Origin: Zeugodacus cucurbitae
Taxonomy: Eukaryota; Arthropoda; Insecta; Diptera; Tephritidae
Assembly: GCF_028554725.1 (NCBI RefSeq)
Contig: NC_071671.1
Coordinates: forward strand, 5,430,501 to 5,494,500
DNA length: 64,000 bases
Reading direction: 5' to 3'
This document shows positions 21,526-32,040 of the stretch, piece by piece. The translations under genes and the position numbers were made by a program. The first letter of the stretch is position 1, and every line of letters begins with the position of its first letter. The notes beneath the pieces are model-generated. The model worked only from the letters and a program-made list of their open reading frames with translations, was not told where the DNA came from and ran no database searches.

Positions 21526-22458
21526 AAGGGTGATTTTTTAAGAGCTTGATAACTTTTTTAAAAAAAAAAACGCATAAAATTTGCAAAATCTCATCGGTTC
21601 TTTATTTGAAACGTTAGATTGGTTCATGACATTTACTTTTTGAAGATAATTTCATTTAAATGTTGACCGCGGCTGCGTCTTAGGTGGTCCATTCGGAAAG
21701 TCCAATTTTGGGCAACTTTTTCGAGCATTTCGGCCGGAATAGCCCGAATTTCTTCGGAAATGTTGTCTTCCAAAGCTGGAATAGTTGCTGGCTTATTTCT
21801 GTAGACTTTAGACTTGACGTAGCCCCACAAAAAATAGTCTAAAGGCGTTAAATCGCATGATCTTGGTGGCCAACTTACGGGTCCATTTCTTGAGATGAAT
21901 TGTTCTCCGAAGTTTTCCCTCAAAATGGCCATAGAATCGCGAGCTGTGTGGCATGTAGCGCCATCTTGTTGAAACCACATGTCAACCAAGTTCAGTTCTT
22001 CCATTTTTGGCAACAAAAAGTTTGTTAGCATCGAACGATAGCGATCGCCATTCACCGTAACGTTGCGTCCAACAGCATCTTTGAAAAAATACGGTCCAAT
22101 GATTCCACCAGCGTACAAACCACACCAAACAGTGCATTTTTCGGGATGCATGGGCAGTTCTTGAACGGCTTCTGGTTGCTCTTCACCCCAAATGCGGCAA
22201 TTTTGCTTATTTACGTAGCCATTCAACCAGAAATGAGCCTCATCGCTGAACAAAATTTGTCGATAAAAAAGCGGATTTTCTGCCAACTTTTCTAGGGCCC
22301 ATTCACTGAAAATTCGACGTTGTGGCAGATCGTTTCATCATTCATGATGAAATGTCAAAGCATACTGAGCATCTTTCTCTTTGACACCATGTCTGAAATC
22401 CCACGTGATCTGTCAAATACTAATGCATGAAAATCCTAACCTCAAAAAAATCACCCGT
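21526..22458 (-). mobile_element. Tc1/mariner-type DNA transposon, internally deleted copy
   Basis: A 933 bp element flanked by TA on each side (21524-21525 and 22459-22460). The terminal inverted repeats read AAGGGTGATTTTTTAAGAGC on the left and ACGGGTGATTTTTTTGAGG on the right (complement). It keeps the C-terminal ~217 codons of the transposase (21633-22286, from LAENPLFYRQILF onward). Sequence from the N-terminal DNA-binding region to just before the catalytic core is gone: GATCGTT is joined to the start-codon region with a short filler (TCATCAT). The remaining sequence looks identical to the complete copy at 51122-52427. Confidence 0.93.
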
Positions 22459-22630
22459 TACATATGTGTGTATTAATTTTACAGTACTATTTTCACAGTT
22501 TGAGAGTCACTGTATTTTACCAAAATAATTTCATCGATCAAACATTTGATTGATTAGAAATTGAAAGAAAAGCAAACATAAACAAATTCAAACAAATAAA
22601 TATTTTATTTTGCCCTAATCACAAATAATA

Positions 22631-22969
22631 ATGTCAACATCGCCACAAATAGACAAAATATCACCGGAAGAGTTAATGAAGCTACGTAGTGAATGCATGG
22701 AACGCTTACGAGAGGCTAAACTCTACGAATTGCGAAACGATGCCAAGTTGCGGGCAGTGAATACAACTCAGACATATGATGAATTCAAGTGAGTGTCGAT
22801 ATTTACGAATAAAACGTTTTAATTAGACTATATTTTTTGCACTCACTTGTGCATAAATTTTGACAGAGACATTGTGGATGCGGCTCATTTACAACCGATT
22901 AGTAAACAGGATAAAATGAATGCGAAGACGAAGAGTCGTTTGTGGAACTCAGCAGCTCGCGAAAATTAA
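22631..22969 (+). CDS. CCDC103: CCDC103-type dynein attachment factor (short form)
   Basis: Two exons, 22631-22788 and 22867-22969, joined through a split Lys codon, giving 86 aa. The sequence ELRNDAKLRAVNTTQTYDEF, then DIVDAAHLQPISKQDKM and SRLWNSAA, matches the N-terminal dynein-attachment domain of CCDC103/DNAAF19, which helps load dynein arms on ciliary and flagellar axonemes. Vertebrate proteins (~240 aa) carry a C-terminal RPAP3-like domain that is absent here. The stop after AAREN is genuine in this sequence. In a fly the likely site of action is sperm flagella and chordotonal cilia. Its 3' end lies about 160 bp before the end of T1 (convergent), and decayed copies of this 3' end occur next to T2 and T3. 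Confidence 0.85.
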
Positions 22970-23131
22970 TTTACTAACATATCACAGGACTGTTCTAGGA
23001 CAATTAAATAACTGATCGATGTCTTGTAATTCTACAAATCAGTCGATTGAAAATTAAAATAAATACACAAACTTATATTTTCGAAATGCAAGTTTTATTA
23101 TTTTTCTCATTCTAATCTCGTTATTAGTTGC

Positions 23132-23911
23132 TTAGATAGAGTTGGCGTTGTTCACAACCCAGGAGTGGTATGAAGCGACATCGGCATAAACACCGGGGTA
23201 TCTGGCAACAGCACAGCCTTTGCCCCATGAAACGACACCAACAAGTACACCACCGGATACCAATGGGCCACCGGAATCACCTTGGCAAGAATCCTTACCG
23301 CTGGCAGCAGCACAGACCATACCGGACTTAATGGCCGAACCGTAACCGTATGAGCTGGAGGCACATTTGCTGCGATCGACGATTGACACGTTGATGTATT
23401 GCAATTGACTGGGGAGAGTGTTTGAGCCAGATTTCTGTGTACCCCAACCGGATACTGATGCGGAGGCGCCATTGCCGGGTGTGCTGGTAGCCAAGCCAAT
23501 AGACCTAACGTTCGAGCTGAATGACAGTGATGAGGATAGTTTGATGATGGCAATATCGTTGAGATAAGTTCCACGGTTGTAGCCTTCATGGTTGCGGAAA
23601 GCAGCGACCGACACGACGACACCACCAGAGTTCCAGTAGGAGGAACCGGCACGGATTCTCAAAACCGAAGCGCTAACCGATTGCAAACAATGAGCAGCGG
23701 TCACAATAATTCTGCTGTTATAGATGGTGCCACCGCAGGAGTGAGAACCAGAACGCTGGAGCGATACCTGCCATGGGAACGAGCTGATGGAGGTTGGTGT
23801 ACCACCAATAATACGTCCACCCAATTCGTCGTTAAGGCTGACCATACCCTCGGGGATGGTGCCAGCCAAAGCGCAAGCGACAAAAGACAAAACTACGACG
23901 AACTTCAACAT
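23132..23911 (-). CDS. Trypsin T1 (alpha/beta-trypsin-like), secreted digestive serine protease
   Basis: Intronless, 259 aa. The start is MLKFVVVLSFVACALA at 23911, giving a clean 16-residue signal peptide, 54 bp after a TATA box. The zymogen is cut after Arg33 (GGR|IIGG). The catalytic triad is intact: His in TAAHC, Asp in LNDIAII, Ser in CQGDSGGPL. Asp189 (GKDSC) and Gly216/Gly226 (SWGKGC, YPGVY) predict cleavage after Lys/Arg. Six family cysteines are present. The product differs from T2 by only a handful of residues. It is the copy next to intact CCDC103, so it probably occupies the ancestral position of the T1-T3 group. Confidence 0.96.
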   Translation of the reverse strand: MLKFVVVLSFVACALAGTIPEGMVSLNDELGGRIIGGTPTSISSFPWQVSLQRSGSHSCGGTIYNSRIIVTAAHCLQSVSASVLRIRAGSSYWNSGGVVVSVAAFRNHEGYNRGTYLNDIAIIKLSSSLSFSSNVRSIGLATSTPGNGASASVSGWGTQKSGSNTLPSQLQYINVSIVDRSKCASSSYGYGSAIKSGMVCAAASGKDSCQGDSGGPLVSGGVLVGVVSWGKGCAVARYPGVYADVASYHSWVVNNANSI

Positions 23912-23964
23912 TGTTCCTTCACAAGTTAATTGCAAATAACTGCTGATGTCCAAAAAGTTTAGCT

Positions 23965-23972
23965 TATTTATA
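23965..23972 (-). promoter_or_regulatory. TATA box of T1
   Basis: TATAAATA on the minus strand, 54 bp upstream of the T1 start codon. The same octamer sits at the same distance in T2 and T3. Confidence 0.75.
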
Positions 23973-24039
23973 CTTAGTACGACCTATAAGACATAAGCAG
24001 TTAGACATAAGTAAAGTTTATCTTTTTTAACAATCATGT

Positions 24040-24117
24040 CATTTTCAAGTGTGCGCATCCGTGTGATATGCTTTACTGATGAAATAATGATGATTTAAAA
24101 GATATGCCCCGGTACAT
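24040..24117 (-). promoter_or_regulatory. Conserved block upstream of T1, shared with T2 and T3
   Basis: The sequence ATTTTCAAGTGTGCGCATCC, followed after an AT-rich gap by GATGATTTAAAAGATATGCC and GGTAC, recurs upstream of T2 (27490-27547) and T3 (29486-29540). The surrounding spacer has diverged much more, which suggests a retained promoter module or simply the limit of the duplicated unit. Confidence 0.5.
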
Positions 24118-25440
24118 GTGCGCCTATGTTGGTAACAGTGCGAGTAGGGATATCCCGTAATGCTAAACACTGATATATTTGCAAAACAATTTTAGCTAAA
24201 ACTATGCTTTCAGCTTTACATAACAATCTAGAAAAAAGTATTGATAGTGATTTGGTCAGCGTAATCGAAACCATTATTACGCCCACACTTCACTTTGTCC
24301 AACCTTTTTGAGTTGAACGTAATAGAATCAATCTTTTTGTGCTTTTACTGTTCGTTGTGTAAAGTTTAATATATACATACATACCTCGTGCTTAAAGCGA
24401 AAATGTTATAATCACATATAATGGCGCGTTCTACGAGTATACTCTACGTCGAAGCAACCAGAAGTTAATAAAAACCAAAACATACAAGGATATCAGTGTT
24501 TCCCGAAAGTGCTGTCTCCAATATTGCGCATAACCACATAAAGAAAGCACGAAATATTTTACGGATCAATAGCGTAAGGTGTAGCGGTTGCATGTACTCT
24601 ATGTTCCGATGAATTTACGGAACAAATTCTATTCAAGTAAACATTAGTTGATATATTGTATGATTTTAGTTAACGAATGAAATGTGTGGATTTTTAGTGA
24701 TTTTTTATGAGGTTTCCTAAAAATAGGTTTTGGGGCTGGTATAGCCGATTTTTTTTTTTAAATTTTGACACTAAAATACAAAAATATAAATAGAATATAT
24801 TATTAAAATAAGTGTTTAAATTATACACAAACAATATTTAAAATATTGTAATTAATAATTATTGTTAGTTGAAATTTGCTACTTTGAAAGAGGAATAGAT
24901 AAGAATGCAGATACAATCTGATTCATATAAGCTCAGGAAGACGTTGCCCGAGGCTTTAATAAAAACACATTAGAATTGTCCACTTCTACGAGTATATCCG
25001 TTTATTCGCGAGAATGTTCAAAAAAAGTGAGCTCCAAGAATTTTAGTTTACACCCAGGTACACACTCCTCTAGATACCCGGCCTACGTGAGCCTGATAAT
25101 GGTTTTAGTGCCGATATATGTATGCATTTATTATATCGTAAACATGCGACGAAAGAGTTCTAACGACCCGGATAAAAATTTTTGTAAAAGCTATGCCTAG
25201 AGATGTCTGTGATTTGTAGATCTGAAAGCTCAAATAAAGCGAGGGTCCACAAGAAAAAACACTCAATGATCAAGCAAAACTTGCTTTGAAATATTTTGTG
25301 AACGTTGTCCAAAATTTTCTAAGTAACCATAAATCAAAAAATTACAAATACTTAATAAATGAACTTAGAATTTTATGTATAAAGCTTTGGGGTGTATTAT
25401 GTCTTTAAACATATGTACATATACTGCACTATCGTCTTGA
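24118..25440. other. Spacer, no gene seen
   Basis: AT-rich spacer between the T1 promoter and a transposon-like protein fragment. An open frame at 24976-25200 has no recognisable features. A segment near 24500-24570 resembles 27700-27740 weakly, in keeping with the T1-T2 duplication. Confidence 0.4.
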
Positions 25441-25452
25441 TTTGGGTGGTGT

Positions 25453-25573
25453 GAGTGGCGAACAAGGCGAGAGGTTCCATCAGGACATTTTATTAATGGA
25501 TAAGCGCTATCAAGAGAAATGGAGCGCAGAATTGCTTGCAGATCGTTGTTGGAGACTTAAAAAAAGACCTTCC
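25453..25573 (+). pseudogene. Remnant of a repeat-associated arthropod ORF
   Basis: Reads SGEQGERFHQDILLMDKRYQ, then EKWSAELLADRCWRLKK. This resembles a motif I recall from high-copy, transposon-associated hypothetical proteins in arthropod genomes (E.GERFHQD...MEKRYQG.W....MADYCW). The frame ends shortly afterwards and no intact gene surrounds it. The function of that ORF family is unknown to me. Confidence 0.5.
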
Positions 25574-26370
25574 AGAGCCAAATATTAACGAAATTATAAG
25601 TATTTTTTCTATATCAAGCAATAATTTTTCTAAGTGTAGCTGACTCTTTATACAAAAAAATAGCAGACCCGACAGACGTTGACCTGTAAAATAATTGGAT
25701 TTAATATATGTATGTACCATAGGCTAAAAAAGATTAGGGATCCTCGTTAAAACTTAACTAACGTAATCCAAGGTGTAAAAAAGTTCCCTAAAACGCCTTT
25801 CGTCACATGCGCTGCTGAAACTATTGATGATAGAACAAAAGTATGCGATATTAAATAACATATCAATATCTACAAAAAATATCGCAACAGCATAATATAT
25901 TTAAATAGATTAAAAAAATATATTTAAATAGACCCAAAAGATCCTTTATTTCTACTTGGTATTAATCTTTATGAAAATAAATGACTTCACATATAAGATT
26001 GTTTTAATTAAAATATATGACTTTTTGAATTATCAAATTTAGACATTCCATTCAAAAGATATCACGAGTTTAAAAATGTAAGTTATTTGAAAAATGTCGC
26101 ATGGTCGCCTCTCACAAATAATTTCCTGACGAGGGTATCAAAAAGATGCCGATATAAAAAATCTTCATCAGAAACTGAAAATTGTCTTGCAAGTCGAAGA
26201 GAATATGCTTCGCAATCGCGTCAGATAGTCGAATAACGAGCGCTCTTTGAGGCTTGCTCAAAAAAGTTTAAGGACTTCTCAAGTTCGCGCTTTATAACCT
26301 TTGAAATGTTTGTTAAAACCCGTGCGAAGACGGAGAGGGCTGTTAGTTATTTTATAACAAAACAAATGTG

Positions 26371-26587
26371 CAAACTTGTGTATAAATATGGACAGAGACA
26401 TTGAAGATGTCTCTCATTTACAACCGGGTCAGGAAAATTAATTTACTTACATATCACAGCACCGATCTAGAACAATTAAGCATAACTGATTGAGTCATGT
26501 AATTCGACAATAAAATAAATACACAAATTTATATTTTCAAATTGCAAGTTTTATTATTTTTCTCATTCGAATATCGTTATTAGTTCC
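26371..26587 (+). pseudogene. Duplicated, decayed 3' end of CCDC103
   Basis: Matches 22848-23131. The intron end, the start of exon 2 (AGAGACATTGAAGATGTCTC against AGAGACATTGTGGATGCGGC) and the 3' UTR are all recognisable. About 60 bp of exon 2 are deleted (CAACCG joined to GGTCAGGAAAATTAATT). There is no exon 1. It lies directly beyond the 3' end of T2, exactly where intact CCDC103 lies beyond T1, so it was carried along in the T1 to T2 duplication. Confidence 0.85.
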
Positions 26588-27367
26588 TTAGATAGAGTTG
26601 GCATTGTTCACAACCCAGGAGCGGTATGAGGCGACATCGGCATAAACACCGGGGTATCTGGCGAGAGCGCAGCCATTGCCCCATGAAACGACACCAACAA
26701 GTACACCACCGGATACCAATGGGCCACCGGAATCACCTTGGCAAGAATCCTTACCGCTGGCAGCAGCACAGACCATACCGGACTTAATGGCCGAACCGTA
26801 ACCGTATGAGCTGGAAGCACATTTGCTGCGATCGACGATTGACACGTTGATGTATTGCAATTGACTGGGGAGGGTGTTTGAGCCAGATTTCTGTGTACCC
26901 CAACCGGATACTGATGCGGAGGCGCCATTACCGGGTGTGCTGGTAGCCAAGCCAATAGACCTAACGTTCGAGCTGAATGACAGAGATCCGGATAGTTTAA
27001 TGATGGCAATATCGTTGAGTTTAGTTCCACTGTTATAGCCTTCATGGTTGCGGAAAGCAGCGACCGAGACGACGACACCACCAGAGTTCCAGTAGGAGGA
27101 ACCGGCACGAATTCTCAAAACCGAAGCGCTAACCGATTGCAAACAATGAGCAGCGGTCACAATAATTCTGCTGTTATAGATGGTGCCACCGCAGGAGTGA
27201 GAACCGGAACGCTGGAGCGATACCTGCCATGGGAACGAGCTGATGGAGGTTGGTGTACCACCAATAATACGTCCACCCAATTCGTCGTTAAGGCTGACCA
27301 TACCCTCGGGGATGGTGCCAGCCAAAGCACAAGCAACAAAAGACAAAAGTACTACGAATTTCAACAT
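26588..27367 (-). CDS. Trypsin T2 (alpha/beta-trypsin-like)
   Basis: Intronless, 259 aa, start MLKFVVLLSFVACALA at 27367. Same architecture as T1: GGR|IIGG activation, TAAHC, LNDIAII, GKDSCQGDSGGPL, SWGNGC, YPGVY. Differences from T1 are few (for example RGTYL/SGTKL, KGCAV/NGCAL, YHSW/YRSW). Both nucleotide strands stay almost identical through the coding region, while the spacers around the two genes are much less alike. That pattern suggests a recent duplication homogenised by gene conversion, which is an inference. Confidence 0.96.
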   Translation of the reverse strand: MLKFVVLLSFVACALAGTIPEGMVSLNDELGGRIIGGTPTSISSFPWQVSLQRSGSHSCGGTIYNSRIIVTAAHCLQSVSASVLRIRAGSSYWNSGGVVVSVAAFRNHEGYNSGTKLNDIAIIKLSGSLSFSSNVRSIGLATSTPGNGASASVSGWGTQKSGSNTLPSQLQYINVSIVDRSKCASSSYGYGSAIKSGMVCAAASGKDSCQGDSGGPLVSGGVLVGVVSWGNGCALARYPGVYADVASYRSWVVNNANSI

Positions 27368-27420
27368 TGTTCCTTCACAAGATAGTTGCAAACAACTGCT
27401 GATATCCAAAATGGTTGACT

Positions 27421-27428
27421 TATTTATA
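27421..27428 (-). promoter_or_regulatory. TATA box of T2
   Basis: TATAAATA on the minus strand, 54 bp upstream of the start codon, as in T1. Confidence 0.75.
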
Positions 27429-27547
27429 CTTAGCACAACCTATAAGACATAAGCACTTAGTAAATAAAGTTTATCACTTTTAACAAAAAATGCCATTTTC
27501 AAGTGTGCGGATCCGTGTGCAAATGATTTAAAAGATATGCCCTGGTA

Positions 27548-28465
27548 CAATTGCGTTTATATTGTTAGCAGTGAGGGATATGCTTTAGAGCTGAACTCTG
27601 AACTTAGAAAATGTGTATTAATTGGGATTTGGTCAATCGATCCGATGTCTATTTTAAATCCATATTAAAATTTTGATGTTTCAGAAAACCACTTAAAGTA
27701 ATATCGTCGGGCTCAGCGTCGAAAAGCGGAATATTTTATGGATGGATAAAGGTAAAGTGTTACCTTGTTGTAGTTTTAAAAATTGCCAGGAATAAGTAAG
27801 TAGATCTCGAACTACTCGCAGATGCTTTTATGTGCCGCAGTATAATAATTATACGATATAGAATCAATCGCAAGGTTGAAAATCAATATTTTTCGAAGAT
27901 GGGAGCTGGAGTAATTTAAGGGCCGATCTAGACACTAAGCTATATCTAAAGTAATACTTTCGCTTCATTTTATTAACGTTTTTGACATTTTGACCGATGA
28001 ATGTGATACATTTACCATTAACCTGAATAATACTAGGTATGTTATTCTCATGTCTCCATCATTCATTGCCTAATTCACATATCGATTCATATGCCATACT
28101 GCTGCGGTATCTTTTCTGCACTTTATATTGAATGAAACCTGTTTCGTCCATATTCTTTAACAAATTTGGGAGTTCACAGATTGAATATTCAGATTTCACT
28201 GATACTATATCAAAAGTGTTTTTGAATTCTTTGGATTTGCATGCAAAAACATCATTGATCTAGGCGGCGGTGCTCAATGATGCCAAGAACTCTAAAAAAC
28301 TAGATAGATGAAGCGCTTTGAGTCGATTCATCAGCTTCGCTGCAAATAGGATAACCGATATACATAAATCAATCTCAGTCTTGCGAAAGCAGATATACAA
28401 TGAAAACAAATCGTAATTGACCGATGAGTTGTAAATCGACAAATTACGTTTTAAGAGAAACTCAA
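27548..28465. other. Spacer, no gene seen
   Basis: AT-rich spacer between T2 and T3. I see no gene, only short scattered open frames with no features. Confidence 0.4.
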
Positions 28466-28548
28466 TCTATACTCAATAAATACAAAAAATTATATTTTCA
28501 AATCGCAAGCTTTTTTATTTTTCTCATTTTATTATCAGTTTTGGTATC
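28466..28548 (+). pseudogene. Short remnant of the CCDC103 3' UTR
   Basis: CAATAAATACAAAAAATTAT, then ATTTTCAAATCGCAAG and TTTTATTTTTCTCATT, matches the CCDC103 3' end at 23056-23112. Only the terminal UTR survives here, next to the 3' end of T3. It is a second footprint of the same duplication process. Confidence 0.65.
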
Positions 28549-29328
28549 TTAGATAGAGTTGGCGTTGTTCACAACCCAGGAGCGGTATGTGGCGACATCA
28601 GCATAAACACCGGGATATCTGGCGGCAGCACAGCCGTAGCCCCATGAAACAACACCAACAAGTACACCACCGGATACCAAAGGACCGCCGGAATCACCTT
28701 GGCAAGAATCCTTACCACTGCCAGCAGCGCAGACCATACCTGCTCTAACGACCGAACCGTAACCGTATGCGCTGGAAGCACATTTGCTGCGATCGATGAT
28801 AGATACGTTGACGTATTGCAATTGACTGGGGAGAGAGTTTGAGCCAGATTTCTGTGTACCCCAACCGGATACTGATGCGGAGGCGCCATTACCGGGTGTG
28901 CTGGTAGCCAAACCAATAGATCTAACGTTCGAGCTGAATGACAGAGATGAGGCTAGTTTGATGATGGCAATATCATTGGCATGGGTTGCGCTGTTGTAGC
29001 CTTCATGATTGCGGAATGCAGCGACAGATATGACGACTCCGCCAGAGTTCCAGTAGGTGGAGCCGGCACGAATTCTCAGAACCGAAGTGCTAACCGATTG
29101 CAAACAATGAGCCGCGGTCACAATAATTCTGCTGTTATAGATGGTGCCACCGCAGGAATGAGAACCGGAACGCTGGAGCGATACCTGCCATGGGAACGAG
29201 CTGATGGAGGTAGGTGTACCGCCAACAATACGCCCACCCAAGTCGTCGTTAAGGCTGACCATACCCTCGGGGATGGTGCCAGCCAAAGCGCAAGCGACAA
29301 AAGACAAAACTACTACGAACTTCAACAT
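28549..29328 (-). CDS. Trypsin T3 (alpha/beta-trypsin-like)
   Basis: Intronless, 259 aa, start at 29328 (MLKFVVVLSFVACALA). GGR|IVGG activation, intact triad (TAAHC, ANDIAII, CQGDSGGPL), Asp189 and Gly216/226, so trypsin specificity. It is the most divergent of the T1-T3 trio (for example the STYWNSGGVVISV, VVRAGMVCAAGS and SWGYGCAAA segments), so it is likely an older copy. A Lys/Arg-specific secreted digestive enzyme is expected. Confidence 0.96.
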   Translation of the reverse strand: MLKFVVVLSFVACALAGTIPEGMVSLNDDLGGRIVGGTPTSISSFPWQVSLQRSGSHSCGGTIYNSRIIVTAAHCLQSVSTSVLRIRAGSTYWNSGGVVISVAAFRNHEGYNSATHANDIAIIKLASSLSFSSNVRSIGLATSTPGNGASASVSGWGTQKSGSNSLPSQLQYVNVSIIDRSKCASSAYGYGSVVRAGMVCAAGSGKDSCQGDSGGPLVSGGVLVGVVSWGYGCAAARYPGVYADVATYRSWVVNNANSI

Positions 29329-29381
29329 TGCTTCTTCACGAGATAGTTGCAAACAACTGCTGATGTGCAAAATTGTTAACA

Positions 29382-29389
29382 TATTTATA
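29382..29389 (-). promoter_or_regulatory. TATA box of T3
   Basis: TATAAATA on the minus strand, 53 bp upstream of the start codon. Confidence 0.75.
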
Positions 29390-29540
29390 CTTGGTACAAC
29401 AATTACACTTACTACGAGCAGTGTAAGACATGTAAGTAAAGATTATTGGGGCTTTGACGTCCATTTTTACCACCGACATGTGTAATTTTCAAGTGCACGC
29501 ATCCGTATGCAGATGATTTAAAAGCTATACACTGGTACTT

Positions 29541-30000
29541 ACTAGTAGTATTCGTACCATTAGATAATGGTTTGATAAGTTAGTTGACTTGACTTGTTGC
29601 AGAGTACGAGTATTAATTATTTGAACTAACTATAATAAAACTCTATATTTGCTTTTTTCATTTAGTGTAGTAAAATTTCTTCAATCTGGTGTTTATTTAC
29701 TTTTCTGTATGTCAGATTTGGAAATTCATAAATATTTATTTAATACTTATTACATTTCACTAATATTGTATTAAATATTTATTAAAAATATTTTGTTTTG
29801 TTTGATGAACTTTCAAAAACTTCACTGTCAATATATGCTATTTTAGTAGTTATGTGAGTGAAGTTGCGCCAAGAGTATTGATAAATAATGGTTTTGAATG
29901 CGAATCCCTATTAAATGCTTCATTATCAATTTTGCGGTCTATAGGATGTGTTGTGACAATAAATAATGATATTGATATTTTTTTATAAAGCTTATTATAT
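29541..30000. other. Spacer, no gene seen
   Basis: Very AT-rich spacer with no recognisable feature. Confidence 0.4.
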
Positions 30001-30735
30001 TATACCCTGAACAGGGTATATTAAATTTGTCACGAAGTTTGTAACACCCAGAAGAAAGCGTCGGAGGCCCTATAAAGTATATATGTATATAAATGATCAG
30101 TGTGTTGAACTGAGTCGATTTAGCCATGTCCGTCCGTCTGTCTGTATATATACGAACTAGTCCTTCAGTTTTTAAGATATCGTTTTGAAATCTTGCAGAT
30201 GTTATTTTCTCTACAAGAAGCTGCTTATTTGTCGGAACTGCCGATATCGGACCACTATATCATATAGCTGCCATACAAACTGAACGATCGGAATCAAGGG
30301 CTTGTATGGAAAACTTCCGCATTTTACTACATATATTCACGAAATTTGGTGTATTGCTCATAGAAATAATTTAATCTCCGAAAAAATTGTTCCGATCGGT
30401 TCACTATAGCATATAGCTGCCATACAAACCGAACGACCGGAATCAACGGCTTGTATGGAAAATTTTCGCATTTGACGTGGTATCTTCACGAAATTTGACA
30501 TGGATTACTGCTTAAGGTAATAATATAATCTCCGAAGAAATTGTTCAGATCGGTTAACTATATAACCTTAATGTCTCTAGCAAACAACCCGGCTAAAAAT
30601 AATTAGTAAAATGTTTTCTTTTTTTTACTTACTTTTTGTTACGTCTTTAGATTTGCTTAAACACATAGTTAATAAAAGAAATGCACCTGTGAAGGATATA
30701 TTAGCTTCGGTACAGCCGAAGTTAACGTTTTTTTT
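30001..30735. repeat. Interspersed noncoding repeat, family B
   Basis: It starts with ATACCCTGAACAGGGTATAT, a short palindrome-containing end, and continues with TTTGTAACACCCAGAAG, GTCGGAGGCCCTATAAAG and CCGTCCGTCTGTCTG. It ends TTCGGTACAGCCGAA with TTAACG after it. Two internal units repeat the same ~110 bp text (CATATAGCTGCCATACAAAC, GAACGA.CGGAATCAA.GGC, CTTGTATGGAAAA), starting near 30262 and 30407. There is no ORF. I recognise it as a widespread fly intergenic repeat type but cannot name the family. Confidence 0.8.
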
Positions 30736-32040
30736 TGTTTTTATATTAGTTTTTTTTTAGCTTCACAAGTAAAGAATTATTTAGAATTTCTTACAAAATG
30801 TCTAAATTGACTATGCTAACTAAGTTGACTAGCTTAATATATAATAGTATTCCATTTTTCTTTAGTTTAGTATGGGGCTTAGTAATCTACGAACCTCTGA
30901 ATTCTTTCCAGACGGGTACTTGGGTTTTTCTTATATATAATAAATTATTTATATAAAATTAATTTCAAAATACATATTCTCCGAACAAATAAGCGGAAAT
31001 TTGTTGTATTAGTTGGTCATTAGGCACTCCCCTGATGTTTGAAGCAGCTTTTGATCCCTATAGCTCTACCATACACAATGTTTTTGTGATAGTGAACTCT
31101 GATCTATTCTTGGTTGTTTTTTTAACACTACATCTCCGCCTTTACCATGCTCCCTGGGAAATTATCATATACGTAGGATTTTTGTAGAGCTAAGGTTTTG
31201 ATCTTCATGAAGGACTAAGTGATCTTTGACTATCAACTGGAAGTTAAGCACTCAGCTATCGTTAAATTGAATGATATAATGTTATTTGCAAGACTTTTGT
31301 GTATACTTTCATTAATATATATTAGTTCATGTTATTGTCGATTCTTTTTTTATATATCAACATATATACATATACACTTTTTTAATTCAAAATTTTGCGA
31401 ATCATGCCTTATCTAACGTTGAATTTTCAAGTGGTCTTCATTCATGCTTCTGCGTGTTTATTTGAAGATTCACATATGTGCATTAATAATATTATAATAA
31501 CATGATATATACATACATATTTTAATAACTACATAGCCAGCATTGACGTCAACTTGTTATTAACTACTGAGTATCGATATTAGTTTTAAATTTAAAATCT
31601 ACATAAATACTGAAAATTAATAGCGTTGTGGACCAAATAAAAAGTATTTTTGAAGTCAATAATATTTATAAAATATCCTATAATTGGAATAAAATCAGTA
31701 TTTTTCCGATTATTTTAATTTTAGGCAATGAATTCAAGCGATAAACTGAACTCGTACCTCTCTACTGGGTATAAGAATAAATGTAAAATCGTCATTCGTG
31801 TATTCTTTTACGCGTATAAAGTTAATAACAATTGCAATCTTCTAAGATTATCTACGAAAACAGCAAGAGTAAGTACATACATATATATGCGTACACTTAA
31901 GATAGAAATTACTTTCAATCAGCAGTGAAAGACTCCTATCTCAGCAAAATATGATGAATCTACGAAATATACATATGTATGCATGTTTTTACATTTATTT
32001 TACTCTTGGCCTTGTGAATATCAAAATTTAATAGATAATA
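30736..32040. other. Spacer, no gene seen
   Basis: AT-rich spacer between repeat B and the 5'-truncated LINE. Open frames at 31219-31416 and 31728-31928 have low-complexity composition and no features. Confidence 0.4.

Noticed and set aside
26608..27108. Long antisense and alternative-frame open frames within trypsin genes (also at 23152-23652, 28569-28916, 23588-23929, 41188-41646)
   Set aside because: They are frame shadows of highly conserved GC-richer trypsin codons. Their translations are Pro/Arg/His-rich, have no domains, and repeat in every paralogue only because the true frame is conserved.
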